A stretch of 64,000 bases of DNA from Tractidigestivibacter sp050946515. Its GTDB lineage: Bacteria > Actinomycetota > Coriobacteriia > Coriobacteriales > Atopobiaceae. A program made the translations under genes and the position numbers. The notes beneath the pieces are model-generated. The model had not been told where the DNA came from. It saw only the letters and a program-made list of their open reading frames with translations, and searched no databases. The stretch is from positions 62,001 to 126,000 of the forward strand of contig NZ_JBMNUX010000006.1 in the NCBI RefSeq assembly GCF_050946515.1. Reading direction: 5' to 3'. Below, piece by piece: positions 56,115 through 64,000 of this stretch. The number at the start of each line of letters is the position of its first letter. Position 1 is the first letter of the stretch.

Positions 56115-56261
56115 TTGAAAAATTGCGGTTGTAGGTCAAAATTGAGGTTAGCGTAGAGTTTTCTTACTTTAACTTGGCAAAGAATTGCAGGTAGAAAAAT
56201 GTTACCTTTTCGGTGATACTTAGCCAATGCAATACTTTTGACCTACAACCGCAAATTTCAA
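56115..56261. repeat. Inverted-repeat element, copy 2
   Basis: TTGCGGTTGTAGGTCAAAA (56123-56141) and its exact complement (56236-56254) flank 94 bases, the same interval as in the copy at 18757-18910. Outer TTGAAA/TTTCAA extends the arms. In reverse orientation the interior carries CTAAGTATCACC and CATTT-N-TCTACCTGC at the same offsets as copy 1. It lies between the converging LysR gene and the second tRNA operon. More AT-rich than copy 1. A 5-bp GCAGG flanks both sides (56107-56111 and 56266-56270), a possible target duplication. Confidence 0.8.
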
Positions 56262-56306
56262 GAGCGCAGGCATTAAAGCCCTCCGGAATTTGCACAAAGC
56301 CAGAAG

Positions 56307-56341
56307 AAAAAAGACCGACCGTCCGCAAGGGAAGGTCGGTC
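56307..56341 (-). terminator. Terminator of the second tRNA-Gly/tRNA-Cys operon
   Basis: Stem GACCGACC/GGTCGGTC (56313-56320 and 56334-56341), followed on the minus strand by six T. Its sequence is unrelated to the terminator of the first operon. Confidence 0.85.
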
Positions 56342-56350
56342 ATCATTTTC

Positions 56351-56424
56351 TGGAGGCGAGACCCGGATTCGAACCGGGGATGGGGGCTTTGCAGGCCCTT
56401 GCCTTACCACTTGGCCATCTCGCC
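56351..56424 (-). tRNA. tRNA-Cys (GCA), copy 2
   Basis: Identical to the copy at 54461-54534. Confidence 0.95.
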
Positions 56425-56470
56425 GAATTAAGGCACGGGCCGGAATCCCTTCCGGCCCGTGGGGTTCGCA

Positions 56471-56546
56471 TGGAGCGGGCTACGGGGTTCGAACCCGCGA
56501 CCTCCACCTTGGCAAGGTGGCGCGCTACCAACTGCGCCAAGCCCGC
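56471..56546 (-). tRNA. tRNA-Gly (GCC), copy 2
   Basis: Identical to the copy at 54581-54656; the spacer to tRNA-Cys differs from that of copy 1 at one base only. Confidence 0.95.
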
Positions 56547-56560
56547 AGACATGAGAAATT

Positions 56561-56589
56561 ATTATAGACAGATAACGCCTTATTTGCAA
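56561..56589 (-). promoter_or_regulatory. Promoter of the second tRNA-Gly/tRNA-Cys operon
   Basis: On the minus strand TTGCAA-N17-TATAAT, with the -10 ending 14 bases before tRNA-Gly. The -10 is a perfect consensus. Confidence 0.82.
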
Positions 56590-56669
56590 GAAGCGCCGAA
56601 TAGATTTTCAGCTATCTCACTGCCTTATTGAGCGGGTCGCCTCTGTCTTGCCTGCGCTTAGCGAGAACG

Positions 56670-57320
56670 TTAGCGCTCCTTGCGCAGCCGCAAAACGTCT
56701 AGCTGTGTGGAACTTACGGAAGAGCAGTACAGCGTTAGGTCCCAATCGTCTGCGCCCTTTACCAGAGAGGGGTCATCACTTGCGGAGAGAGTTTCTCCTG
56801 AGACGACCTCGTAAGTCTCGGTCGAACCGTCCGCAAGTTGCAATGAAACCTTCTCGCCGTCTGGCACGCGCTCGATGCCCTCAAAGCACCCCTTGAGGTT
56901 CGGTCCCGAAATCACGAGATTGCCGCTGGAGACAGAACCAGAGACGACTCCTGGACAGTGCTGACCCTCGCTCCAAGATGCTGTTACGGGGAGGGCTGTA
57001 TCAAGTGCTGGCAGATTGAGGATGCCAACATAAGAAATGCCATCAACCTGCACTGAAAGCAAATCGGCAGACTGCATGCTGGGGGACGAGCCAGGCAGCT
57101 CTCCTTGAAGCTTCTCGACAACCCCCGCGTTCTCAGCCGCCCATTGCCCTGCAAGCACATTCCGGTATGCCATGAGGGCGACACCTGCCACTACCAGCGC
57201 TGCCAGTAGGCCGCCTATCACCCACACGACCCTTGCTGCGACGCGGTGGGAAGCGGAAGGCGCCCCTGACCTTGCAGGGGCGCCCTGAGCTCTCGCTTGT
57301 GCGTCCGATCGCTTATTCAC
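56670..57320 (-). CDS. Sortase-like protein lacking catalytic residues
   Basis: 216 residues. One N-terminal membrane anchor (VVWVIGGLLAALVVAGVALMAY), then a sortase-B-like fold (VGILNLPALDTALPV, GNLVISGPN, DDWDLTLYCSS). Where sortases have the catalytic His (xxHN) the sequence reads GPN, and at the TLxTC Cys the pattern is TLYCS, with Cys one position early; the Arg region is also not conserved. It may be inactive, or a divergent enzyme. The GTG start at 57320 overlaps the end of the giant surface-protein gene by 8 bases, with AGGAAG just upstream, so it is made together with that protein. Confidence 0.68.
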   Translation of the reverse strand: MNKRSDAQARAQGAPARSGAPSASHRVAARVVWVIGGLLAALVVAGVALMAYRNVLAGQWAAENAGVVEKLQGELPGSSPSMQSADLLSVQVDGISYVGILNLPALDTALPVTASWSEGQHCPGVVSGSVSSGNLVISGPNLKGCFEGIERVPDGEKVSLQLADGSTETYEVVSGETLSASDDPSLVKGADDWDLTLYCSSVSSTQLDVLRLRKER

Positions 57321-60300
57321 TAATCTTCCTACGGCCGCGAATGACAAGACCAACGAAGCAGGCTAGCGCAACCAGCAAGCCGAAAGCAAGGATCCTCTCG
57401 TTGCCATGCCCGCCAGTCTCGGGTAGCGAATAGCCAGTCTCATCTGTGAAGAATGCGTTGGCCTTATACGAATCCTCTGTCGCCGTCTCGTCATCATCAC
57501 CATCGCCGCCGGTGCTGGGCAGCTCGCTTCCCTTATTGATGCCAACGTCATACGAGGTGTCCGCGGTGATGATTAGCTCCTTGTTCTTGCCGAGCGTGTA
57601 CCCCTCCGGCGCCTTGAGCTCCTTTACCAGGTACTTGCTCTCGGTCAGCCCGGTGAACTGCACGAATGCAGGCGGGTAGTCGCCATTAGCGCCATTAGCG
57701 GGCTTCAAGAAGCCCGCGCTATACTCTGCCGTCTCTCCAAGGTCCTTCAGGTAGTAGACGGCTCCGTCCTTGCTGATGGTCCTGGGGACGTCACCGGCAA
57801 GCAGGCCGTACTCGGCAAGCTTGCTCTCGAGGTCGGAGTCATCGATCTTATCGTCGACGCTGGGCGAGTAGAGCCCAATCACCGCACCAGGAAGCTGGTC
57901 GCCCTTCTTAAGGGTTGCCTCGTCGGTGGTCATGGCATGCTCGTCGTCGGTCCCGTCGTAGATCTTTCCAGTCTCGGTTTCTCCAGTCGTGGAGTCCTCG
58001 TAGGTGTAGTCCTCTGCGAACTTCACGATGGTGGCATTCCACGATTGCATGACCCTCACGCCCACCTTGAGCGGGGTCGCCTCGAGGTTGTTGCCATTGA
58101 TGGTGGCCTGATAGCCGAACGAGTTCCATGCGATGGCGCTCTTTCCCGTGGGAATCGTTCCCTTGTTGGCCTTGGCGTCGAAGGTAACGCGAACGATATA
58201 CCCAGGAGGTATGGTGCCGTTCGCCATGCGGATGCGGAAGGAGCGCGCAGTATCGGGATAACTGTCCCAGCCCGTTGAGGTCTTGCCATCCCAGTCGTCC
58301 TGCGTGAACTCTGTCTTCTCGGACCACTCTACGGTGTAGAGCGAAGGATCCAGGAGGGATATGTTGCCCTCATCGTCCACGATCTGAACCGTGACCTTGG
58401 GGTTGGTGGCGAAGTCGACGTTGAACTGGCTGTCGCGCTCGTTCGTCGTGTAGAAGGAGTAATGGTCGCCCGTCTCCGGAAGCCCATCGATGATGGTGAA
58501 CGCGGTCATGTTGTTCTCGCTCACGTTCTTCACGTCCAACGTGTACGTGAACACGTCAGAGGCGTTCTCGAGCGTGACGTAGTTGGGTTCATCCGTGCAC
58601 AAGGCCGTGACGCTCGACTCGGACCCATCCTCTTCCGTTACGGGGGCAGTCACGCCGATTACCGCGGTGGCGCCTGCATAGTCTCGAATCGGGATGATTG
58701 CCTGCGCTCTCACCGAGCGGCGAGAGCTGGTGCTCGAGCCGTCAAAGGCGTCGTAGTCGATGTTGGTGCCAAACTGCACCTTGTCCTCGTTGTAGGTATT
58801 GGTGTTCAGCGGCGTGAAGGTGGCGTCGTTGAACAGCGTCATGGAGGACGCCGAGCTCTTGTTGACCGTGCTGAGCTGGAGCACTGCCTGCTGTCCCGGC
58901 AGGATTGACTGATCGTCGCTGGACCAGGAGCTGCTGGTCTTGTATCCGGAGTATGCCGTAATGTCCAGCCGGAGCCTACCATCGTCAGTGCGCTTGAGGG
59001 CGGCGCGGTAGTAGTAGGACGAGGAATTCAACCCTCTGAATGCCACGTAGCCACCGTTGACGGTGAGGGTCGTCGTGGTTGTCGACCATGTCGCGGGGTT
59101 CCTAATGGACACGACAACCGACTTCGCGTTCGCTGCCGTCACGGGCGTGGACCCATCTGTCGACGTCCACTCGCCGAAGCTCATTATCGTACGAGCGGCG
59201 CTTCCGTTCAGGGCGAGCTTCACGTCTCCTGTGTACAGATAGGGAGAGCCGACGATGTCGCTGATCGTGTACTTGGAGATTGGCGCGGATCCGTCGTTTC
59301 TCGCGGTGACCTCCCAGTTTATGGTGTCTGTTCCTGTCGCAAATGTGGTGTCGGTGTTGGGAGACGAAGACCCCACCTGGGTCCTTGACGCGACGACCTT
59401 GGTGATGCCCGGCACGACCTCGGGCGGGTTGAGGCTTACGGAGGAGACGAGCCACTGGCTCGTGGTGGACGAGCCTGTCAGGCCGTTTTCCTTCGCAAAC
59501 GTCCTGTCCTCGACTGAGGAGTCGCCGTCATTGGCGCTCGCGCTCTCGAAGTCCTTGGACTGTATGTCCGTTTCGGCGACGCTGACGTCAACGCCACGGC
59601 TATCGAACGGCATTGCTGCAACGTTCGTCTCGACGTTGGACCCGTCTGCGTCGTTGGTCAGCATCACGTACGAGAATCCGAGATACTCGCCGGGGTTGAG
59701 GTAGTACTGGTCGCGGATGCTGTCATAGGAGAGGTTGCCCTGCTCCTTCGGGTCGTTGCCGGCCAAGTTGTTCTCGGGATATGTGTTGTCGATCTTGAAG
59801 TAGAGATTCCCTCCCTCGTTTGTTGCGTGGATTCCCGCAATCTTTGCGGTGTAGGAGCTGCGCGAGCCGGTGACCGTGAAGGGGAGTTTGGTAGAGGTCG
59901 TCCCCCAGTCGTCAAATCCCCCTGCATAGACGTTGCCGCCGGTGGTGTAGTCGAAGTCGATGTCCCCTTGGGTGAGGCAGCTCAGGATGGAGCCGGCGTG
60001 GCCGTTCCAAGAAGCGGTGAGGCTCCTCCCGTTGATGGACGTGTTGCTCCCCACGCCATATCCGCCAAGATACTTGAACCCGTCGGGAACCTTGTCTTGG
60101 ATGTCGTTGAGGTAGAGGCGGGAGCTGCCGTCGTTCACGATTGTCACGTAATAGACGACGTAGCCAAGGTAATTGCCTGTGTCTGGCGTGTAGGACGTTC
60201 GCCCGTCCACTCCCGTCGAAGCGTTGACCGGCATGCAGGCAAGCTTGTAGCCATTGTGACTTGTTGTCGAGAGGCTGTGGCCATCGCTGACCGTGCCGGT

Positions 60301-63300
60301 CTCCACCACGCCCTTCTGAAGCCTTGCCTTTGCAGGCTCTCCGAGCGCGTGGTAGACGGTCGACTCCTGGTCCCTCACGTGCACGGTGTTCTGGACTCCC
60401 GTCGAGGCGTAGGCAGACTCGTACGCACTCCAGAGGTCGTCCGAGGGATACTGAAGCGTCACGTAGACATACGCATCGCCGGTGAGGGTCATGCTGAAGC
60501 CGTCGCCCCAAACGAGGTACTGCTGAGTCGAATCGGTCTCCGTGCTCCCCGGTGCGACGTCAGAGACGCTCCACGTGTCGCCTCCGGTGACGGTCACTCC
60601 GTCCTGCTGGGGGAACTCGACGGAGACGACGTGCCCGGAATCCGCCCAGGACCACGTCGCGTCTCCCGTCAGGCTCTTGGGCAGCGCGTCATAGAAGTCC
60701 TCGCTGGTGAGCGTCTGCGCCGAGCCGTCGCCCGTATACTTGACCTTGATGCGGTAGGTGACCTCGGAGCCATCGCTGAGAATCGAGGTCGAAGTGGTCT
60801 CGTCGTCGGACGGGTCGCTCTCGACCATTTTGTCGGTTACGATGCCCTTCTCCGGCGACAGCTTGGAGACCTTGACGTCGGCCTCGTCGAAGAGGCGCTC
60901 GCCCTGCATGTCGCCAAGGAAGGCATAGTCTTTCGAGGTATAGGAGTCGCTGTCCGCAGGAACCTTGTAGCCTGTAGAAGTCGGGTCCAGAAGCGTCTGG
61001 TAGTCAATCTCAACGACGCCTTCCTTAGGATAGTCGGCGGTATGCAGGTACCAGCGCACGAGGGTGGTCGTGTCGGAGGACTCAGGCGTCACCACGACGC
61101 TCGCGGCGGTAAAGGTCGTCCCGCTCCCAGCCGAGACTCCCGAGAACACGACGTTGCTGTATGTGGCGCTTTCCGAGCCGTTCGCAGCGAGCTTGTAGTA
61201 AGACTCCCCGTTGTATTCGATTGTCTCGAGACCGGAGGGCTCGAGTCCCGGGTTCAGGCTCACCGGGGCGAGAAGGACCTGGCCGTTGCAAATCTGGTCC
61301 TCCAACGGGAGGGCATCGTATTCGGGGCTCGAGTCGGAGCCGCTGCGGCTGACTTGGATCTTGTAGGACGCGACGTCTCCCGCGCCAGTCACGTTCTTGT
61401 CTGCGGAGCCTGCATCAAACCAGTCGCCATCCGTCTGTGCCTGCTTGCTGATGGCGTACTCGTTCGTTATGGGAACGCTGTCGGTCCCCGATGCCGTGAG
61501 GCTTCCCGCATTTACCGTTGCCTTGTTTGTGCCGTCGCCACCGTCGAGGGACTGCTTCTGCTGGTCGCGATCGGTGGAATCGTCCCTGGCAAGCATGAAG
61601 CTGTCCTTCGCAGTCGCCTGGACGTTATCCCAGGTGACGGTGGCGTTTGCCGCAATGGTCCCGTCAGGAATCGTGTAGGTGAGCTTGTAGGTCGTCTCGT
61701 ATTGGATGACGACTCCGGAGCTGTCGAGAAGTGCTTGCAGGGCGTCCGCGCTGTCGACGGTCGTCGTCGTGCCGTCAATCGTTGCCTGGACCTTGCCGTC
61801 GGAGGTACGACTGAACGACATCGTCGCATTCGACTTCTTGACGTTGCCTGGGTCGTAGGGCGGGTTAGAGTAGGTGCCGCCATCGTTTGAGTGCTGGGCG
61901 TCGGGCGAGCCGGTTCCACCGCTTGCGGTAGTCACCGAGGATGGCTGCCCGGAATCAGTGCGCTCCACGATGCGAACGTTCTCTGCGGAGATCGTGAGGT
62001 TCGGTCCGTCGGTTGTGTCGGTTACGAGCATGCTCCAAATCTGCGAGGACGACACGTAGTAGGCAGTCGGAAGCTCGTCGACCATCGTCGTTGCCGAGAT
62101 GGGGTCGGTTCCGGAGGCCTTTGCCGTGACCGTGAAGGTGATTGGGTCACCCCTGCTGATTGTCGGATACGCGTCCTCGTCATGCGTCTTCGTGACGGAA
62201 AGGGTCGTGGGGCTAACCGTTATCGCCTTGGTGGTGGCGTTCGAGCTCGATGTGGAGTCATCCGTCCAGCTGTAGTCGACGGTCTGGCTCACGTTGTTGG
62301 ACACGGTTGCCGAGGCGGTCGAGGAGTCCGTGGGAATGTCGGTGACGAAGACGTTGTCACCGTAGCTGATGCTATAGGTCTTCGCCGGGTTGAAGGCGGT
62401 TGTCGCCGAAGTCCAGTTGGGATCTTCGAAGTGCCATACCAGCTGGATATTGCCGTCGACGAGCTTCGCCTCGGGCCACGGATGCTGCCCGTTGCTGCCC
62501 GTGCCGGTGCTCGACCAAAAGTCCTGAAGCGTGAGGATTCGGTGGGCGACGCCATTCTCGTCGTTCCAATACAGCGATGCGTAGTTGGCGTAGGTCACAG
62601 AATCGTTGCCGTATTTCCAATACAGCGTGTGAGCTCCGGGGTTGTATGCATTGGAGCTGATGGTCTTGTCGCCCCAGTCGGCGACGATCTCGGGGTTGAG
62701 GCAGACGCCGTCCGGAAGGTCGGTCGTGTCGGTGTAGGTGACCTTCTGCACGTTGTCCTGCCCGAGCGTCTTGGTTGTCGGTGAGGTGCGGGCGGTCTTG
62801 TTGTTCGTTGCTTTGAAAGCCACGCCCTTTAGGAAGTAGACGTCCTTGCTGACGCCGTTGTCGGTCACCGTTCCCCTCACGAGGACGGCGTCCGAGTCTG
62901 GGGCATCAACCTTGGACGAGAAGTACTCGTCGCGCGAAGTCGCCCAGTCTCCCTCTTGGACCTCTGCGCTCGAGACGAGAGTTCCCGTCTCCTCGGTGTC
63001 TGGCACGGTGACCGCCCAGATCTTTGCCCCTCCGCCCGGGGTCGTGGGGGAGGCGTACGTGGTGATTAGGTTGAGGTTGAGGGAAGAGCCGCTTCCGTAA
63101 TAGGGAAACTCGAGGTAGTAGGTGCTGTCAGTGCCTGTCACCTTGTGGAACGAGTACTCGTGTCCATCGGCGAACGTGTAGGTTCCGCCATCCACGAGGG
63201 AGTTGTTCGACGAGGTGAAAATCTCTCCGGGGCAGCTTGCGTCATTCGGGGTGAGCTGGACGTACACGCGCACCTTCGAGGTGTCCTCGACGTTGGTCTC

Positions 63301-64000
63301 GTTGATGGTGATGTTGGTCGTCAGCACCTCCCCGGTGTAGCGGTAATAGACGCCGTCGGAACCCTGCGTCCGCTCGGTGGAGTCGCTGGTCGTGCCGTTG
63401 GAGCCGCTGACGATGGTGGCGCGCCCTGCGGTGATGGAGCCGGTCGTTGCGCTGGTCGCCATCGGGGAGATCCCCATTGACGAGATCGTCAGGGCGAGGG
63501 GGCTCGTTTTCCGAACGCTCCCTGATGTTGGGCTCGAGAGGGGGTCTGCAAGGGAGGACGTGTCGGCTGACTGGCTCTCGGAGGCAACCGTCGATATCTC
63601 TGACGTGCTGGATTCCTCTGGCACGCTGGACTCGAGGCCTGCCGCGTCGCTCGCCGTGGCGTCCTGCTGCGCGTCGGGAATGGTGGCGTCGGTGTCCTCC
63701 ACGTCGGTGGCGCTTTCGGTTGCGGAGCCTGTCTCGGCACCGTCCTCGGCGCCCGAGGCGGCTTCGTCCTCCGTCCCCGCGGAGTCGGAGGGCTCCTCCT
63801 CGGGGACCTCAGGCAGGACAACGCCCAAGATGCGCGCGTCGTCGGCCCCCATGCTCCAGCGGACGACGGTTCCCGTGTCGTCAACAAGGATCAGCTGCAT
63901 GCGCTTGGCGCCTGTCGCGTTTGCGTCGCGCTGCGCCGTGTAGGCGCCAAGCGCATCGGCAGCGGCGGCGGGAGCGGAGGCCCCGGGCTGTGCCACAAGC
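57313..64000 (-). CDS. Giant LPXTG-anchored surface protein, N-terminus outside the window
   Basis: At least 2,227 residues; the frame is still open at the right edge, and no signal peptide is visible, so the real start lies beyond it. The first visible ~150 residues after a short start are Ser/Glu/Asp/Ala-rich. The body is a series of Thr/Ser/Asp-rich beta-sandwich repeats of DUF11/isopeptide-adhesin character. Near residues ~2000-2155 is a SpaA/Cna-B-like domain (YLVKELKAPEGYTLG). Two sortase motifs follow: LPSTG at ~2159 and LPETG at ~2191, then a hydrophobic helix and the GRRKISE tail. Probably an adhesin or pilin-like stalk anchored to peptidoglycan. Confidence 0.88.
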   Translation of the reverse strand, partial: LVAQPGASAPAAAADALGAYTAQRDANATGAKRMQLILVDDTGTVVRWSMGADDARILGVVLPEVPEEEPSDSAGTEDEAASGAEDGAETGSATESATDVEDTDATIPDAQQDATASDAAGLESSVPEESSTSEISTVASESQSADTSSLADPLSSPTSGSVRKTSPLALTISSMGISPMATSATTGSITAGRATIVSGSNGTTSDSTERTQGSDGVYYRYTGEVLTTNITINETNVEDTSKVRVYVQLTPNDASCPGEIFTSSNNSLVDGGTYTFADGHEYSFHKVTGTDSTYYLEFPYYGSGSSLNLNLITTYASPTTPGGGAKIWAVTVPDTEETGTLVSSAEVQEGDWATSRDEYFSSKVDAPDSDAVLVRGTVTDNGVSKDVYFLKGVAFKATNNKTARTSPTTKTLGQDNVQKVTYTDTTDLPDGVCLNPEIVADWGDKTISSNAYNPGAHTLYWKYGNDSVTYANYASLYWNDENGVAHRILTLQDFWSSTGTGSNGQHPWPEAKLVDGNIQLVWHFEDPNWTSATTAFNPAKTYSISYGDNVFVTDIPTDSSTASATVSNNVSQTVDYSWTDDSTSSSNATTKAITVSPTTLSVTKTHDEDAYPTISRGDPITFTVTAKASGTDPISATTMVDELPTAYYVSSSQIWSMLVTDTTDGPNLTISAENVRIVERTDSGQPSSVTTASGGTGSPDAQHSNDGGTYSNPPYDPGNVKKSNATMSFSRTSDGKVQATIDGTTTTVDSADALQALLDSSGVVIQYETTYKLTYTIPDGTIAANATVTWDNVQATAKDSFMLARDDSTDRDQQKQSLDGGDGTNKATVNAGSLTASGTDSVPITNEYAISKQAQTDGDWFDAGSADKNVTGAGDVASYKIQVSRSGSDSSPEYDALPLEDQICNGQVLLAPVSLNPGLEPSGLETIEYNGESYYKLAANGSESATYSNVVFSGVSAGSGTTFTAASVVVTPESSDTTTLVRWYLHTADYPKEGVVEIDYQTLLDPTSTGYKVPADSDSYTSKDYAFLGDMQGERLFDEADVKVSKLSPEKGIVTDKMVESDPSDDETTSTSILSDGSEVTYRIKVKYTGDGSAQTLTSEDFYDALPKSLTGDATWSWADSGHVVSVEFPQQDGVTVTGGDTWSVSDVAPGSTETDSTQQYLVWGDGFSMTLTGDAYVYVTLQYPSDDLWSAYESAYASTGVQNTVHVRDQESTVYHALGEPAKARLQKGVVETGTVSDGHSLSTTSHNGYKLACMPVNASTGVDGRTSYTPDTGNYLGYVVYYVTIVNDGSSRLYLNDIQDKVPDGFKYLGGYGVGSNTSINGRSLTASWNGHAGSILSCLTQGDIDFDYTTGGNVYAGGFDDWGTTSTKLPFTVTGSRSSYTAKIAGIHATNEGGNLYFKIDNTYPENNLAGNDPKEQGNLSYDSIRDQYYLNPGEYLGFSYVMLTNDADGSNVETNVAAMPFDSRGVDVSVAETDIQSKDFESASANDGDSSVEDRTFAKENGLTGSSTTSQWLVSSVSLNPPEVVPGITKVVASRTQVGSSSPNTDTTFATGTDTINWEVTARNDGSAPISKYTISDIVGSPYLYTGDVKLALNGSAARTIMSFGEWTSTDGSTPVTAANAKSVVVSIRNPATWSTTTTTLTVNGGYVAFRGLNSSSYYYRAALKRTDDGRLRLDITAYSGYKTSSSWSSDDQSILPGQQAVLQLSTVNKSSASSMTLFNDATFTPLNTNTYNEDKVQFGTNIDYDAFDGSSTSSRRSVRAQAIIPIRDYAGATAVIGVTAPVTEEDGSESSVTALCTDEPNYVTLENASDVFTYTLDVKNVSENNMTAFTIIDGLPETGDHYSFYTTNERDSQFNVDFATNPKVTVQIVDDEGNISLLDPSLYTVEWSEKTEFTQDDWDGKTSTGWDSYPDTARSFRIRMANGTIPPGYIVRVTFDAKANKGTIPTGKSAIAWNSFGYQATINGNNLEATPLKVGVRVMQSWNATIVKFAEDYTYEDSTTGETETGKIYDGTDDEHAMTTDEATLKKGDQLPGAVIGLYSPSVDDKIDDSDLESKLAEYGLLAGDVPRTISKDGAVYYLKDLGETAEYSAGFLKPANGANGDYPPAFVQFTGLTESKYLVKELKAPEGYTLGKNKELIITADTSYDVGINKGSELPSTGGDGDDDETATEDSYKANAFFTDETGYSLPETGGHGNERILAFGLLVALACFVGLVIRGRRKISE

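Noticed and set aside
55901..56347. Small reading frames between LysR and the second tRNA operon
   Set aside because: They cross the inverted-repeat element or the terminator, lack ribosome sites and have no recognisable similarity.

Overview
The window is GC-rich (about 60-65% by eye), densely coded DNA. It looks like a Gram-positive actinobacterium, most likely a coriobacterium of the Olsenella/Atopobium type; this is inferred from gene content and style, not from a database match. Supporting signs are an actinobacterial-style LexA box before uvrA, adjacent rapZ and whiA, a short-form HisG that depends on HisZ, LPXTG-anchored surface proteins, lipoproteins with SRRxFL-type signal peptides, and paired GHKL kinase/LytTR regulators.

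Layout. 1-2.0 kb (minus): the 3'-truncated end of a GHKL sensor kinase (it runs off the left edge) and its LytTR response regulator. 2.4-5.5 kb (plus): a family 3 glycoside hydrolase with an unusual membrane tail, then a GtrA-like membrane protein. 5.6-9.1 kb: LexA box, uvrA, ybaK. 9.1-9.4 kb: an array of about 25-bp repeats. 9.6-11.3 kb: murJ. 11.4-21.5 kb: the complete histidine pathway, hisZ-hisG (fused), hisD, hisC, hisB, hisH, hisA, hisF, hisI, hisE, interrupted after hisF by a hairpin, a 154-bp inverted-repeat element and an opposing NadB-like flavoprotein gene. 21.5-26.0 kb: a FemX-like/ATP-grasp fusion protein and uvrC. 26.2-34.8 kb: a Dpp/Opp-family ABC importer followed by nanA, nanK and nanE, which reads as sialic acid uptake and breakdown. 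34.9-37.1 kb (minus): an AlbA_2-domain protein and a fructosamine-kinase-like protein. 37.2-42.9 kb: rapZ-whiA, gap, pgk-tpiA and secG, with strong terminators between transcription units. 43.2-49.3 kb: a second oligopeptide-type ABC importer with the binding-protein gene last. 49.3-50.3 kb: a gene-free kilobase with four copies of a palindromic repeat, then tRNA-Leu. 50.6-54.2 kb: an ACT-domain protein, a PAS-GAF-PP2C phosphatase and a STAS-HATPase fusion (a compact partner-switching module). 54.4-56.6 kb: two nearly identical tRNA-Gly/tRNA-Cys operons flanking a LysR regulator. 56.7-64.0 kb (minus): a sortase-like protein that lacks catalytic residues and a giant LPETG surface protein that runs off the right edge.

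The most interesting material is mostly non-coding. Two inverted-repeat elements (18.8 and 56.2 kb) share arm core, interior motifs and exact internal spacing, while their arms have changed in a compensated way. A six-member family of AATAAACACC palindromes clusters between 49.6 and 55.9 kb. A third family of about 25-bp repeats lies at 9.1-9.4 kb with a further copy at 21.0 kb. The main protein novelties are the FemX/ATP-grasp fusion, the STAS/anti-sigma-kinase fusion and the degenerate sortase.
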